A stretch of 30,107 nt of DNA from an uncultured Caulobacteraceae bacterium (GCA_946482375.1 CAMLRH010000008.1:1-30107), one strand, 5' to 3'. Numbered from the stretch's first letter, positions 17,271-25,511 are shown. The notes: generated from the sequence alone by a model not told the origin. Numbers and translations: made by a program.

Positions 17271-17422
17271 ACCCTCCTCCCTCGAGGGGAGGAGGGCAGG
17301 GTGGAGGGTGTGGCCCCTGAGTTCGGGCGACGAACGCTGACGGCTCAGAGCCTCTCGCGCATTTCCGTCACCACCCTGCGCTCACCCCCATCCCCGGCCC
17401 TTCCCCCTCGAGGGGGAAGGGA
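17271..17422 (+). repeat. Family A palindromic repeat, copy A3
   Basis: The left end CCCTCCTCCCTCGAGGGGAG and the right end CCCTTCCCCCTCGAGGGGGA are near-perfect palindromes centred on CTCGAG. The left is followed by GGGTGGAGGGTGTGG and the right is preceded by CACCCTGCGCTCACCCCCAT, which partly pair with each other. The element fits between the MAPEG stop (17268) and the stop of the convergent mutase gene (17424) with 1-2 bases to spare on either side. Confidence 0.88.
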
Positions 17423-17423
17423 G

Positions 17424-18923
17424 TCATATTTCCTGGTTGTAGGCGCCCACTTCCGGGCGCTTCGCCAGCCGGGGTTTGACCTCGTCGCGGAAGAGGGCGC
17501 GCATGTCGTCCTCTGACCGCGTGCTTTCGACCACCACGACGATCTCCGGCTTGTTCGACGAGGCGCGGACGAGGACCCAGGAGCCGTCCTCCAGCGCGAC
17601 GCGCACGCCGTTGACGGTGATGACGTCCTTGATGGCGCGGCCGCCGATCGTGCCGCCGTCGGCCGCGAGCTGCTGGTATTCGCGGACGATGTCGTCGACG
17701 ACGCCGTACTTCACCTCGTCGGCGCAGTGGGGGCTCATGGTCAGTGAGGTGAAGGCGACCGGCAGGGCGCGCTTCAGGTCCGAGAGTTTCTTGCCCGGAT
17801 TGCGGTCGAGCATCGACAGGATCGCCGCCGCCGCAACGAGGCCGTCGTCGTAGCCGCGACCGAGCGGCTCGTTCAGGAAGAAGTGGCCGGACTTCTCGAA
17901 GCCGGCCAGCGCGCCCAGTTCGGCGCTCTTGCGCTTGATGTAGCTGTGGCCGGTCTTCCAGTAGACGGTCGTGGCGCCGTTCTCGGCCAGGATGGGATCG
18001 GTGGCGAACAGGCCTGTCGACTTCACATCCACCACGAAAGTAGAGCCGGGGTGCAGCGGGGCCAGGTCGCGCGCCAGCATCAGGCCGATCTTGTCGGCGA
18101 AGATCTCCTCGCCCTCGTCATCGACCACGCCGCAGCGGTCGCCATCGCCGTCGAAGCCGAGCGCCAGGTCCGCGCCATGCTCACGGACGGCCTTGGCCAT
18201 CTCGTGCAGCATCTCCTGGTCTTCGGGGTTCGGATTGTACTTCGGGAAGGTCCAGTCGAGGTCGCAATCCATCTCGATGACCTCGACGCTCATGCGCCGC
18301 AGGGCCTCCGGCGAGAACGCCCCGGCCGTGCCATTGCCGCAGGCGCAGACGACCTTCAGCGGCCGCTCGATCGAGGCGCGTGAGGCCACCTCGGCGATGT
18401 AGCGCTCCGCCATGCCCTCGATGCGGGTCAGCTTGCCGCCATCGCGTTCGACGAACTGGCCGCCCAGCACGATATCCTTCAGCCGGCCCATCTCGTCGGG
18501 ACCGAAGGTCAGCGGCCGGGCGGCGCCCATCTTCACCCCGGTCCAGCCGTTCTCGTTGTGGCTGGCGGTGACCATGGCCACGCATGGCGCGTCGAGGTCG
18601 AACTGGGCGAAATAGGCCATCGGCGAGACGGCCAGCCCGATGTCCAGCACCTCGCAACCGGCCGCGATCAGGCCCAGCGACAGCGCCTGCTTCACGCTCA
18701 GCGAATAGGACCGGAAATCATGGCCGACGACGATGCGGCGGTGGCCGAGTTCCTGGATGTAGGTCCCCAGCCCCAGCCCCAGCGCCTGGATGCCAAGGAG
18801 GTTGATCTCCCTCTCCAGGATCCAGCGCGCGTCGTACTCGCGAAAGCCCGTGGCCTTGACCAGCGGTTCGGTCTCGTAGGCCAGCGTGTTGGGTGCGATG
18901 TCGGCGCGCGGCGTGAAGGGCAT
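17424..18923 (-). CDS. Phosphomannomutase/phosphoglucomutase
   Basis: This 499-residue alpha-D-phosphohexomutase interconverts hexose-6-phosphate and hexose-1-phosphate. The active-site phosphoserine is Ser121 in VTASHNENGWTG, the metal loop is FDGDGDRCG (257-265), and the sugar-binding loop is GFEKSGHFFL. The C-terminal domain has VRASSNKPEIVVVVE instead of the usual SGTEP, with SSNKPE as the phosphate-binding loop seen in the PMM/PGM branch. Its products, mannose-1-phosphate or glucose-1-phosphate, feed GDP-mannose synthesis and GalU. Substrate preference cannot be assigned from sequence, so no symbol is given. The ATG is at 18921-18923; the large secreted protein gene ends 96 bases upstream on the same strand. 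Confidence 0.93.
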   Translation of the reverse strand: MPFTPRADIAPNTLAYETEPLVKATGFREYDARWILEREINLLGIQALGLGLGTYIQELGHRRIVVGHDFRSYSLSVKQALSLGLIAAGCEVLDIGLAVSPMAYFAQFDLDAPCVAMVTASHNENGWTGVKMGAARPLTFGPDEMGRLKDIVLGGQFVERDGGKLTRIEGMAERYIAEVASRASIERPLKVVCACGNGTAGAFSPEALRRMSVEVIEMDCDLDWTFPKYNPNPEDQEMLHEMAKAVREHGADLALGFDGDGDRCGVVDDEGEEIFADKIGLMLARDLAPLHPGSTFVVDVKSTGLFATDPILAENGATTVYWKTGHSYIKRKSAELGALAGFEKSGHFFLNEPLGRGYDDGLVAAAAILSMLDRNPGKKLSDLKRALPVAFTSLTMSPHCADEVKYGVVDDIVREYQQLAADGGTIGGRAIKDVITVNGVRVALEDGSWVLVRASSNKPEIVVVVESTRSEDDMRALFRDEVKPRLAKRPEVGAYNQEI

Positions 18924-19019
18924 GCGTCGGCGGTCCTCGAAAGCGGATCAGTCGTGGGGTTTAGGCGCCCCGGTCGGCGACGGCAATGCCTCGCGCGGTG
19001 TTGCGGTTCCGCCCGCCCC

Positions 19020-22000
19020 TCAGCCGATCACGGGCGGGCTTTCCTCGACATCGTCGAGAATGCTCTCGGGCGGGCAGGGCGCGTCCGGTGCTCTGGTGAT
19101 GGTGAAGCCTTTCGGTCCTTCAACCAGCCGCAGCGCAAACGGCACGGTGGTGACCGGATCGCCGCTCGGCCGGGTGACGTGCACGATCAGGTCCACCGGT
19201 CCGCCGCCAGGCGGCAGCTTGTACTGCATGGCGATCTTGCGGGCGCCGTGAGAGGCGTTGGAGAAGCCGAGCCGCTTCCACAGGCCGTCGGGACGATCGA
19301 CGGTCGACAGCGTGCCGGGGATGACGAAGCGGCCGAGCTTCGACCAGCCGCCGCTTTCCTGCTTCACCAACTGGCCGTCGACATAGGTGGACTTGGTCCA
19401 GGACACCGTCAGCTTCCACTCGCCCCACAGGTCGCAGATGCCGACGTCGGCGGGGGCCATGGCCTCGCCCCGCGGGTTTTCCAGGAAGCCGGTCTGGAAG
19501 GTGCCGTTGTCGGGCGACTTGGCGATGTCGGCGAAGACCACGACCGTGCCGCCGGCGCGTTTGGCGCCGACTTTCAGGCTGACCCCCGACGCCGGGTCGT
19601 TGAAGACGGTCATCTCCTTGTCGGTGATCTTGCAGATGACGGTCGGCGGACCGCCGCCGCCGCCACCTCCACCGCCGCTCGGCAGACCAGCCGCGCTGCC
19701 CAGCAGGCCGCCGGCGATGCCGAGCGCGGTCGAGGCCGCCTTGGCCTTTAGCCGCGCGCCGGAGCCGACCTTGCTGTTGGGACCCACCGTGATGGGTTTG
19801 CGCCGTTCTTCGGGCGGGCAGTCGGGCTTGCCGGGTTTGGCGGGCTTGTCGTCGACGGGCGTGAGCGGTTGGCCGGTCGAGGGGATCTGGTTGTTCTGCG
19901 CCGTCTGCGGGCAATCCACGATCGGGATGGCGAGGATCTGGTTGTAGACCGCCGGCATGCCCTCGGCCCTCGCCTGCGCCTCGGCGGCGATGGGCTTCCA
20001 CTCGGCCATCTCGACCTGGATCGCGGCCCAGACGGGGCCGCCCTCGTTGCGCATGTACTGGGTGAAGAGGCCGTTCAGGGTCGCGGCATACTGCTGGGCG
20101 GTGGTCGCATTCCTTAGCGCCGCCGCGGCGGCCGGATTGTAGGTGTTGTTGAGGAAGTCGACCCGCTCGAACTCCGAGCAGAAGCTGGCCGGCAGGATCA
20201 GGTCGACCCGCTCGAACTGAGGCCGCACTGCGCCGGGCGGAAGATCGCCGATCTGGGTCTGAGGCTGGCCGGGATCGGCGCGGCTCTCATCCTTCGGACA
20301 ATCGTCGCGGAAGGGGACCGGCCGCATCTTGGGCAGGGTCTGGGCGATGGCGCCGTTCAGCCAACGCAGCGCCGCGCCCCAGTCGTATTTGGTGGTGTTC
20401 GTGCCGGCGACGACATGCTCGAACTCGGGGATCACCGGCCCGGCGACGGACTGGAGGCCGCAGGCCCTGGTGACGCATGCCGCATACGCCTCGCGGGCGT
20501 CCTGCAACGCCGCCAGCGCATCGACCGCCGCCCAGCGCCGCCGTTGGGCGCGCTGGAGGTCGACGAAGGCCTGGGCCTGGACGATGTCGCCGGCCTCGGC
20601 CTCGCTGAGCAGGTCCTTGAGCCGCTGCTGGCGCTCTTCGAGGTTGGCCTGCGACCAGCCTTTCAGATAGCGGCCGGCAAGCTGGCCGAGGTCGGCGAGG
20701 ATGCCCTTCTTCTTGAATTCCTGGCGCCAGTCCTTCCCGTTCTTCGTGGCGTCCTCGTAGATTTCGCGGGCGCTGACGGCGATCGACTTGATGTCGGTGA
20801 TGTTGCTGGTCAGGTCGTTGATCGAGCCGGCGTCGACGCCGCCCGCCACGTTCACGGCGTCGGCGATGGGGGTGGCGGCCTTTTCTCCGCTCAGCGAGCC
20901 GGTGGCGGTGGCCGACAGGCTCTCGGCGTCCTTGGCGAGTTCGTAGAGGTCATTGATCTTGTCCATGACCTCGGTGATCGACTTCGGGTCGCCGCCGTCC
21001 TGCGCGATGTCCTTGAAGAAGGACATGATGCTGGCGATGTCGAGCAGCATGCTGCCGAAGTTGTGGTAGAATTCCTGGATGGCGATGACCCGGATGAGCA
21101 GGTCGCGCTGTTGCCCGTTCAGGATGTTGCTTTCGGCCAGCGCCCGCAGGTGGGCCATGTGGTCGTCGTCGGCCCGCTCCGTATAGAAGACCATCTGCTT
21201 GACGTAGGCTTCCATGTCGATGAGCGCCTGTAGCGCCCGCCGGGCCTCCGGACAGTCGATCTTCGGGCACTTCATCCCGTCGCAGTTGGCGGCCGCCAGG
21301 TAGTCGTTGGCGAGCTGCAGGACGCGTTCGAGATCCTCGTCCGTGGGCGGATAGACGTCCTTCGTCGGCTGCACCTCGGGCTCGCGAGCGGTCGGCGTCG
21401 GGCGCTGGGGCTCCTCGATTTCGTCGAGGATACTTTCGCGCGGGGTGAAGGGATTGGTCTCCTCGATCTCGTCGAGGATGCTCTCGTATGGCTGGTCGGG
21501 CGCTTCCGCGCGGCAGGTCTTGTCGCACGCCAGCGCCTCTCGCAGGGCCGCCTCGTACTGCGGCGTCAGGGCGTCGACCTGCGCCTTCAGCACCGCGTGG
21601 CGTTCCTGGATCGGCCCCTGGGCGGGGTTGTAGGCTGTCTGGTGTTCGTCCGAGAGCCTGCGCATCTCGGCGATGCGGGTGTTGATCTCGGTCGCGATGG
21701 CGTTGGCGCGCTCGACCAGCGGGCGACACTTCTCGCACGGCTGGGTCATGATCCGCACCGGCGTGGGGACCGCCAGCGGTCCGCCCAGCGAGCGCTCCTG
21801 CGGCTTCAGGCGATCGTCCTGGAAGCCGCCTGTGCGGCGGCCGGTGTCGCGGTCGAACGTCTCGCCCCGCCAGGGGACGCCATCCTGGTTGAACTCATAG
21901 CGGGCGACGGGCTTGCCGCCCTCGGTGATCGTCGCCTCGGTTATGATGATGTCCTGGCCGTCGAGGCTGGAGCCGTATTGCAGCTGGGCGCTGCGGGGCC

Positions 22001-22466
22001 CCTCGGTCTGAGGTCCGATGGTCTCCCAGGCCTTACCCTGCTGGGTCAGGGTGACGGGTCCGGTCGGCTGGTAGCCGGTGTCCAGCTGCACCGTGTGGGT
22101 CGGGATGTCGTCCTTGTTGATGTAGACGATGTCGACCTCGCCCGGATTGTAGGCGTCGTCGAAGTGGTCCACGACCAGCGTTTCGGTCGTGCCGGGCGGC
22201 GGCGGATTGGCCTTCAGCCACTCATTGACCCGGGCGTTGTGGGCCGCGATCTCGGAGGCCTTTTCGCGACGCAAGGCCTCGTCGGCGATGCGGGCCTCTT
22301 CGTTGGCCTTGGCCGCCGCGGCGTCCTCGGCGTCGAGGCGATCGAGATACTCCTGCAGTTCGGGAGAGCGCTCGTGCGGCCGGCCGCTGCCGGTCCGGAC
22401 ATCGGCGGCCCAGGCGCCCTGGGCCATGAAGACCAACGCAAACAGCGCAGCAAGCAGATGACGCAC
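19020..22466 (-). CDS. Large secreted protein of unknown function with repeated ESILDEIEE motif
   Basis: About 1148 residues. The frame opens at a TTG (22496) but a triplet of GTG codons (22466-22472) preceded by GGGGGG gives a better start; beginning at 22466 the protein has a clean signal peptide, MRHLLAALFALVFMAQGAWA. A charged, probably coiled-coil region (about 35-85) follows. Eleven or more cysteine-bearing segments (for example QPCEKCRP, ACDKTCRA, NCDGMKCPKIDCPEA) suggest disulfides in the periplasm or outside. A nonapeptide ESILDEIEE occurs at about 328-336 and 344-352, and ESILDDVEE recurs 17 residues from the C-terminus. A nine-glycine run (about 930-938) follows a small hydrophobic Gly/Ala stretch and precedes a beta-rich C-terminal region. 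I recognise no known family. The kdsD stop is 76 bases upstream, so the two may be cotranscribed. Confidence 0.85.
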   Translation of the reverse strand: MRHLLAALFALVFMAQGAWAADVRTGSGRPHERSPELQEYLDRLDAEDAAAAKANEEARIADEALRREKASEIAAHNARVNEWLKANPPPPGTTETLVVDHFDDAYNPGEVDIVYINKDDIPTHTVQLDTGYQPTGPVTLTQQGKAWETIGPQTEGPRSAQLQYGSSLDGQDIIITEATITEGGKPVARYEFNQDGVPWRGETFDRDTGRRTGGFQDDRLKPQERSLGGPLAVPTPVRIMTQPCEKCRPLVERANAIATEINTRIAEMRRLSDEHQTAYNPAQGPIQERHAVLKAQVDALTPQYEAALREALACDKTCRAEAPDQPYESILDEIEETNPFTPRESILDEIEEPQRPTPTAREPEVQPTKDVYPPTDEDLERVLQLANDYLAAANCDGMKCPKIDCPEARRALQALIDMEAYVKQMVFYTERADDDHMAHLRALAESNILNGQQRDLLIRVIAIQEFYHNFGSMLLDIASIMSFFKDIAQDGGDPKSITEVMDKINDLYELAKDAESLSATATGSLSGEKAATPIADAVNVAGGVDAGSINDLTSNITDIKSIAVSAREIYEDATKNGKDWRQEFKKKGILADLGQLAGRYLKGWSQANLEERQQRLKDLLSEAEAGDIVQAQAFVDLQRAQRRRWAAVDALAALQDAREAYAACVTRACGLQSVAGPVIPEFEHVVAGTNTTKYDWGAALRWLNGAIAQTLPKMRPVPFRDDCPKDESRADPGQPQTQIGDLPPGAVRPQFERVDLILPASFCSEFERVDFLNNTYNPAAAAALRNATTAQQYAATLNGLFTQYMRNEGGPVWAAIQVEMAEWKPIAAEAQARAEGMPAVYNQILAIPIVDCPQTAQNNQIPSTGQPLTPVDDKPAKPGKPDCPPEERRKPITVGPNSKVGSGARLKAKAASTALGIAGGLLGSAAGLPSGGGGGGGGGPPTVICKITDKEMTVFNDPASGVSLKVGAKRAGGTVVVFADIAKSPDNGTFQTGFLENPRGEAMAPADVGICDLWGEWKLTVSWTKSTYVDGQLVKQESGGWSKLGRFVIPGTLSTVDRPDGLWKRLGFSNASHGARKIAMQYKLPPGGGPVDLIVHVTRPSGDPVTTVPFALRLVEGPKGFTITRAPDAPCPPESILDDVEESPPVIG

Positions 22467-22542
22467 CACCACCCCCCAAACTCGGACAGCACGCAACGGC
22501 CAAGCCTAGCATGGCCGTAGGGGAGCGAAAATCCGTCTCCGG

Positions 22543-23499
22543 CTAGACGATGCCGGCGCGGAGGATGTCGTGGATGTGGAGGATGCCGGCCGGGCGGCCG
22601 TGTTCGACGACGAACAGCACGGTGATGCGCCGGTCTTCCATCAGTTTCAGGGCCTCGGCGGCGAGCGCGTCGGCGTCGATGGTGGTCGGCTCGGCGGTCA
22701 TGACGTCGGCCGCCACGTTGTCGAGCAGGCCGTCCATGTGGCGGCGAAGATCGCCGTCGGTGATGAGGCCCGCCAACTGCCCGTCCTCGCCCTTCACGCC
22801 GACGCAGCCGAAGCGCTTTTCGGTCATCACCAGCAGCGTTTGAGGCATCGGCGTGCCGGCTTCCACCAGCGGCAGCTCGTCACCCGTGTGCATCAGGTCG
22901 GCGACGGTCTGCAGCTGCGCGCCCAGCTTGCCGCCGGGGTGGAAGACCTTGAAGTCGCTGGCGGTGAAGCCGCGCCGCTCCAAGAGCGCCACGGCCAGCG
23001 CGTCGCCCAGCGCCATCTGCAGGGTCGTCGAGGTGGTGGGCGCGCCGACGTAGGGCGTAGCCTCCGGCGCGTCGGGCAGTTGCAGCACGACGGTCGAGGC
23101 GCGGCCGAGCGCGCTCTCCCGCGAGGCGGTGATGCCGATCAGCGGGATGTCGAAGCGGCCGGTGAAGGCGAGGATGTCGGCCAGCTCGCGCACCTCGCCG
23201 GACTTCGACAGCGCCAGCACCACGTCATCCGAGCCGACCATGCCGAGGTCGCCGTGGCTGGCCTCGGCGGCGTGGACGAACATGGCGGGCGCGCCCGTGG
23301 ATGCCAGCGTGGCGGCGATCTTGCGCGCCACATGGCCCGACTTGCCGATGCCGGTGCAGACGATCCGGCCCCTGGCGCGGAACAGGATCTCGACCGCTTC
23401 GATGAAGTCGGCGCCCAGGCTGTCGGAGAGCTGGCGAAGGGCGTCGGCCTCGACCGACAGCACCCGGCGGGCGACCGCTATGGCGTCGAAACCGCTCAA
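22543..23499 (-). CDS. kdsD: Arabinose-5-phosphate isomerase, TTG start
   Basis: KdsD converts ribulose-5-phosphate to arabinose-5-phosphate, the first step to Kdo of the LPS inner core. The chosen start is a TTG at 23497-23499 that shares TTGA with the stop of an upstream small gene, giving 318 residues starting [15 protein letters not shown], the usual length. The frame runs 50 codons further upstream, but those residues are not family-like and overlap the small gene in another frame. A SIS domain (about 40-175) contains [22 protein letters not shown] and [16 protein letters not shown] links to two CBS domains (about 200-318) with [21 protein letters not shown] and the C-terminal [12 protein letters not shown]. 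The kpsF/gutQ paralogues share this architecture, so the symbol is likely but not proven. Confidence 0.93.
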   Translation of the reverse strand: MSGFDAIAVARRVLSVEADALRQLSDSLGADFIEAVEILFRARGRIVCTGIGKSGHVARKIAATLASTGAPAMFVHAAEASHGDLGMVGSDDVVLALSKSGEVRELADILAFTGRFDIPLIGITASRESALGRASTVVLQLPDAPEATPYVGAPTTSTTLQMALGDALAVALLERRGFTASDFKVFHPGGKLGAQLQTVADLMHTGDELPLVEAGTPMPQTLLVMTEKRFGCVGVKGEDGQLAGLITDGDLRRHMDGLLDNVAADVMTAEPTTIDADALAAEALKLMEDRRITVLFVVEHGRPAGILHIHDILRAGIV

Positions 23500-23624
23500 C
23501 GGGGCTGCTCGCTGCGGAAGGGCCCAGGCGAGGGCGTCCCCAGCCCCTGCGGCCAGACGAGCGCCAGCGCGACCATCGCCGCGCCGATCAGCGCCATCAG
23601 GGGATAGAAGTAACGGTCCCGCAT
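23496..23624 (-). CDS. 42-residue single-pass membrane peptide upstream of kdsD
   Basis: An ATG at 23622-23624 opens a 42-codon frame: [20 protein letters not shown], then [14 protein letters not shown], ending FRSEQPR. It has a short basic N-terminus, one hydrophobic helix (about 8-24) and a Pro/Gly-rich tail, the layout of a single-span inner-membrane peptide. Its stop overlaps the kdsD TTG start (TTGA), and it begins about 75 bases from the divergent gpmA start. The 4-base overlap and the sensible composition argue that it is real. I do not know its function; coupling kdsD translation is one possible role. Confidence 0.7.
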   Translation of the reverse strand: MRDRYFYPLMALIGAAMVALALVWPQGLGTPSPGPFRSEQPR

Positions 23625-23644
23625 GGAGCGGATATAGCAGGGCC

Positions 23645-23673
23645 TTCACGGAAGCGAACCCCCGGGCTAGGAC
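23645..23673 (+). promoter_or_regulatory. Caulobacter-type housekeeping promoter of gpmA
   Basis: TTCACGG (23645-23651), 14 bases, then GCTAGGAC (23666-23673) fits the Caulobacter sigma-73 consensus TTGACGS-N10/14-GCTANAWC with few mismatches. It ends 25 bases before the gpmA ATG. Confidence 0.5.
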
Positions 23674-23698
23674 GGCGCGACACAGTCAAGGAGCCCCG

Positions 23699-24406
23699 AT
23701 GCCGACCCTCGTCCTGCTTCGTCACGGCCAGAGCCAGTGGAACCTGGAGAACCGCTTCACCGGCTGGGTGGACGTGGACCTAACGCCTGAGGGCGAGGCG
23801 CAGGCGAAAAAGGGCGGCGAGTTGCTGAAGGCGGCGGGGGTGAAGTTCGATCGCGCATACACCTCGGTGCTGACGCGCGCGATCCGCACCGGAGAGATGG
23901 CGCTGGCGGCCGCCGGGCAGGACCTGGAGTTCGTCAAGGACTGGCGGCTGAACGAGCGCCACTACGGCGGGCTGACGGGTCTCAACAAGGCGGAGACGGC
24001 GGCCAAGCACGGCGAGGAGCAGGTGAAGGTCTGGCGCCGCTCCTACGACGTGCCCCCTCCGCCGCTGGCGCCCGGCGGCGAGTTCGATTTCGCGAAGGAC
24101 CCGAGGTACGCCGGCGCGACCCTGCCCGACACCGAGAGCCTGAAGACCACCCTCGACCGCGTGAAGCCCTATTGGGACGCCGAAATCGCGCCGCGCCTGA
24201 AAGCTGGCGAGGACGTGCTGATCGCGGCGCATGGCAACAGCCTGCGGGCCATCGTGAAGCTGCTGTTCAACGTGCCGGACGACGCCATTGTGGGGGTGGA
24301 GATCCCGACGGGAAACCCGCTGGTGATTGACCTGGACGGGGAGCTGCGCCCAACCTCCGCCCGCTACCTCGACGAAGGCCGGGCGGAAGCCATTCCCGCT
24401 CTCTAA
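23699..24406 (+). CDS. gpmA: 2,3-bisphosphoglycerate-dependent phosphoglycerate mutase
   Basis: GpmA interconverts 3- and 2-phosphoglycerate in glycolysis and gluconeogenesis. The 235 residues start [15 protein letters not shown] with the phosphohistidine His9, followed by [47 protein letters not shown] and the second active-site His in [12 protein letters not shown]. The Shine-Dalgarno sequence AAGGAG lies 5 bases before the ATG at 23699, so the long in-frame upstream extension, which is antisense to kdsD, is rejected. It diverges from the kdsD group. A family-B repeat begins on the base after the stop. Confidence 0.97.
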   Translation: MPTLVLLRHGQSQWNLENRFTGWVDVDLTPEGEAQAKKGGELLKAAGVKFDRAYTSVLTRAIRTGEMALAAAGQDLEFVKDWRLNERHYGGLTGLNKAETAAKHGEEQVKVWRRSYDVPPPPLAPGGEFDFAKDPRYAGATLPDTESLKTTLDRVKPYWDAEIAPRLKAGEDVLIAAHGNSLRAIVKLLFNVPDDAIVGVEIPTGNPLVIDLDGELRPTSARYLDEGRAEAIPAL

Positions 24407-24506
24407 TCCGCTCATTCCCGCGAAAGCGGGAACCCAGGCTTTTTCTGACAGCTCAGGCGCCCTTCGATAAAACACCTGGGTCCCCGCCTTCGCGGGGATG
24501 AGCGGA
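24407..24506. repeat. Family B paired-hairpin repeat, copy B4
   Basis: The left arm (24407-24438) has TCCCGC-GAAA-GCGGGA and the right arm (24475-24506), reverse-complemented, has CCCCGC-GAAG-GCGGGG. The only stem difference is a compensated T-A to C-G pair. The loop is closely related to that of copy B2. It lies exactly between the gpmA stop (24406) and the deaminase start (24508). Confidence 0.9.
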
Positions 24507-24507
24507 T

Positions 24508-24933
24508 GTGGGGATGCGGTCCAGCGATCTTGAATTCATGCAGCGCGCCATCGACGTCGCGCGAGCTAACGTAGGCAAAACCGCGCCGAACCCCTGCGTC
24601 GGCTGCGTGATTGTGCGCGACGGGGAGATCATCGCGGAAGCCTGCACGGCCGAGGACGGCCGGCCGCATGCCGAGGAGCAGGCGCTGGTGGGTGTCGATG
24701 CGCGGGGCGCGACGGCCTACGTCACCTTGGAACCCTGCGGTGTGCGCTCGGCCGGCGGACCGTCGTGCTCGGAGCGGCTGGTCACGGCGGGCGTGGCGCG
24801 GGTGGTGGTCGCCTGCGAGGACGCCAGCCCCTACGCCTCGGGACAGGGCGCGGAGCGGCTGAGGGCGGCGGGCGTCACAGTCGAGATCGGCATGCTCGCC
24901 GCCCAGGCCGCTGCGGCGCTGCAATACGCATGA
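24508..24933 (+). CDS. Stand-alone RibD-type cytidine/deoxycytidylate deaminase family protein
   Basis: The 141-residue protein has the zinc deaminase core: APNPCVGCVIV, then His54-Ala-Glu56 in RPHAEEQAL and LEPCGVRSAGGPSC with Cys77 and Cys87 as zinc ligands. The segments resemble the deaminase half of RibD, but the reductase half is absent and the second Cys spacing is one residue longer than in the RibD I recall. It may deaminate a nucleoside, nucleotide or pterin-like substrate; the exact one is unclear. The start is either the GTG at 24508 or the ATG at 24514. The former has GGGGA, part of the preceding family-B repeat, 9 bases upstream. Downstream hsp20 is convergent, with a terminator between. 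Confidence 0.85.
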   Translation: MGMRSSDLEFMQRAIDVARANVGKTAPNPCVGCVIVRDGEIIAEACTAEDGRPHAEEQALVGVDARGATAYVTLEPCGVRSAGGPSCSERLVTAGVARVVVACEDASPYASGQGAERLRAAGVTVEIGMLAAQAAAALQYA

Positions 24934-24962
24934 GAAAAGGCGGCGCCTTTCGACGCCGCCTT
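24934..24962 (-). terminator. Rho-independent terminator of hsp20
   Basis: Minus strand: AAGGCGGCG pairs with CGCCGCCTT across an 8-base loop and runs into TTCTC, giving a T-rich tail. It lies 25 bases after the hsp20 stop and directly after the convergent deaminase stop, so it may serve both genes, though the T-tract favours the minus strand. Confidence 0.75.
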
Positions 24963-24987
24963 CGCAAGTTTCGGGCTCAGCCTGCCC

Positions 24988-25443
24988 TTAGGCGGCCTTT
25001 TCGCCTTCGATCAGGGTGGACTGGCCGCCGCTGTTGATCTCGATCCGGCGGGGTTTCAGCGCTTCGGGAAGCTCGCGCTTCAGGGAGATCGAGAGGAGGC
25101 CGTTGTCGAGGCCGGCATCCGCCACGACGACGTAGTCGGCGAGCTGGAACCGCCGTTCGAAGTTCCGCTCGGCCAGCCCGCGATGCAGGAACTGACGTTC
25201 GTCGTTGGCGGTCTTGCGACCCTGGACGGTCAGGAGGTTTTCCTTGACCTCGATGTTGAGTTCTTCCGGACGAAAGCCCGCAACCGCGATCTCGATGCGG
25301 TAGGCGTTCTCGTCGGTGCGCTCGATGTTGTAGGGCGGGTAGCCCGAAGCGCCCTCCTGGGCGGCCGCCGCGTCGAGCAGCGCGGCGAGGCGGTCGAAGC
25401 CCACCACCGAACGGTAGAGGGGCGAGAAGTCGATCGTACGCAT
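24988..25443 (-). CDS. Small heat-shock protein, Hsp20/IbpA family
   Basis: This ATP-independent holdase prevents aggregation of unfolded proteins. The 151 residues start MRTIDFSPLYRSVVGFDRL, the class A (IbpA-like) N-terminus. The alpha-crystallin domain (about 36-125) has YPPYNIERTDENAYRIEIAVAGF, LTVQGRK and the GLDNGLLSISLKRELPE signature, and a C-terminal R-x-I-E-I gives the IxI/V assembly motif. The ATG at 25441-25443 has AAGGA 7 bases upstream; a GTG two codons earlier is less well placed. A sigma-32-like promoter lies about 70 bases upstream and a terminator follows. I saw no convincing RNA thermometer of the ROSE or fourU type in the leader. Confidence 0.95.
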   Translation of the reverse strand: MRTIDFSPLYRSVVGFDRLAALLDAAAAQEGASGYPPYNIERTDENAYRIEIAVAGFRPEELNIEVKENLLTVQGRKTANDERQFLHRGLAERNFERRFQLADYVVVADAGLDNGLLSISLKRELPEALKPRRIEINSGGQSTLIEGEKAA

Positions 25444-25511
25444 GTGCACATCCTTCTTGATAGACAGGTTGCGGTTGTCGAAGGCCCGGAAACCAGCGCC
25501 TTCAAGGCTTT

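Noticed and set aside
18970..19010. GGAAC-N17-CATT on the minus strand before the phosphohexomutase gene as a further EcfG promoter
   Set aside because: The -10 lacks the GTT core; the match is too weak to call.
23500..23649. 50-codon N-terminal extension of kdsD
   Set aside because: Not family-like; the TTG at 23497-23499 gives the standard KdsD length and overlaps a plausible small upstream gene.
25444..25510. RNA thermometer (ROSE or fourU) in the hsp20 leader
   Set aside because: No UUUU or U(U/C)GCU-type pairing opposite the AAGGA could be seen; the sigma-32-like promoter is the better-supported regulation.
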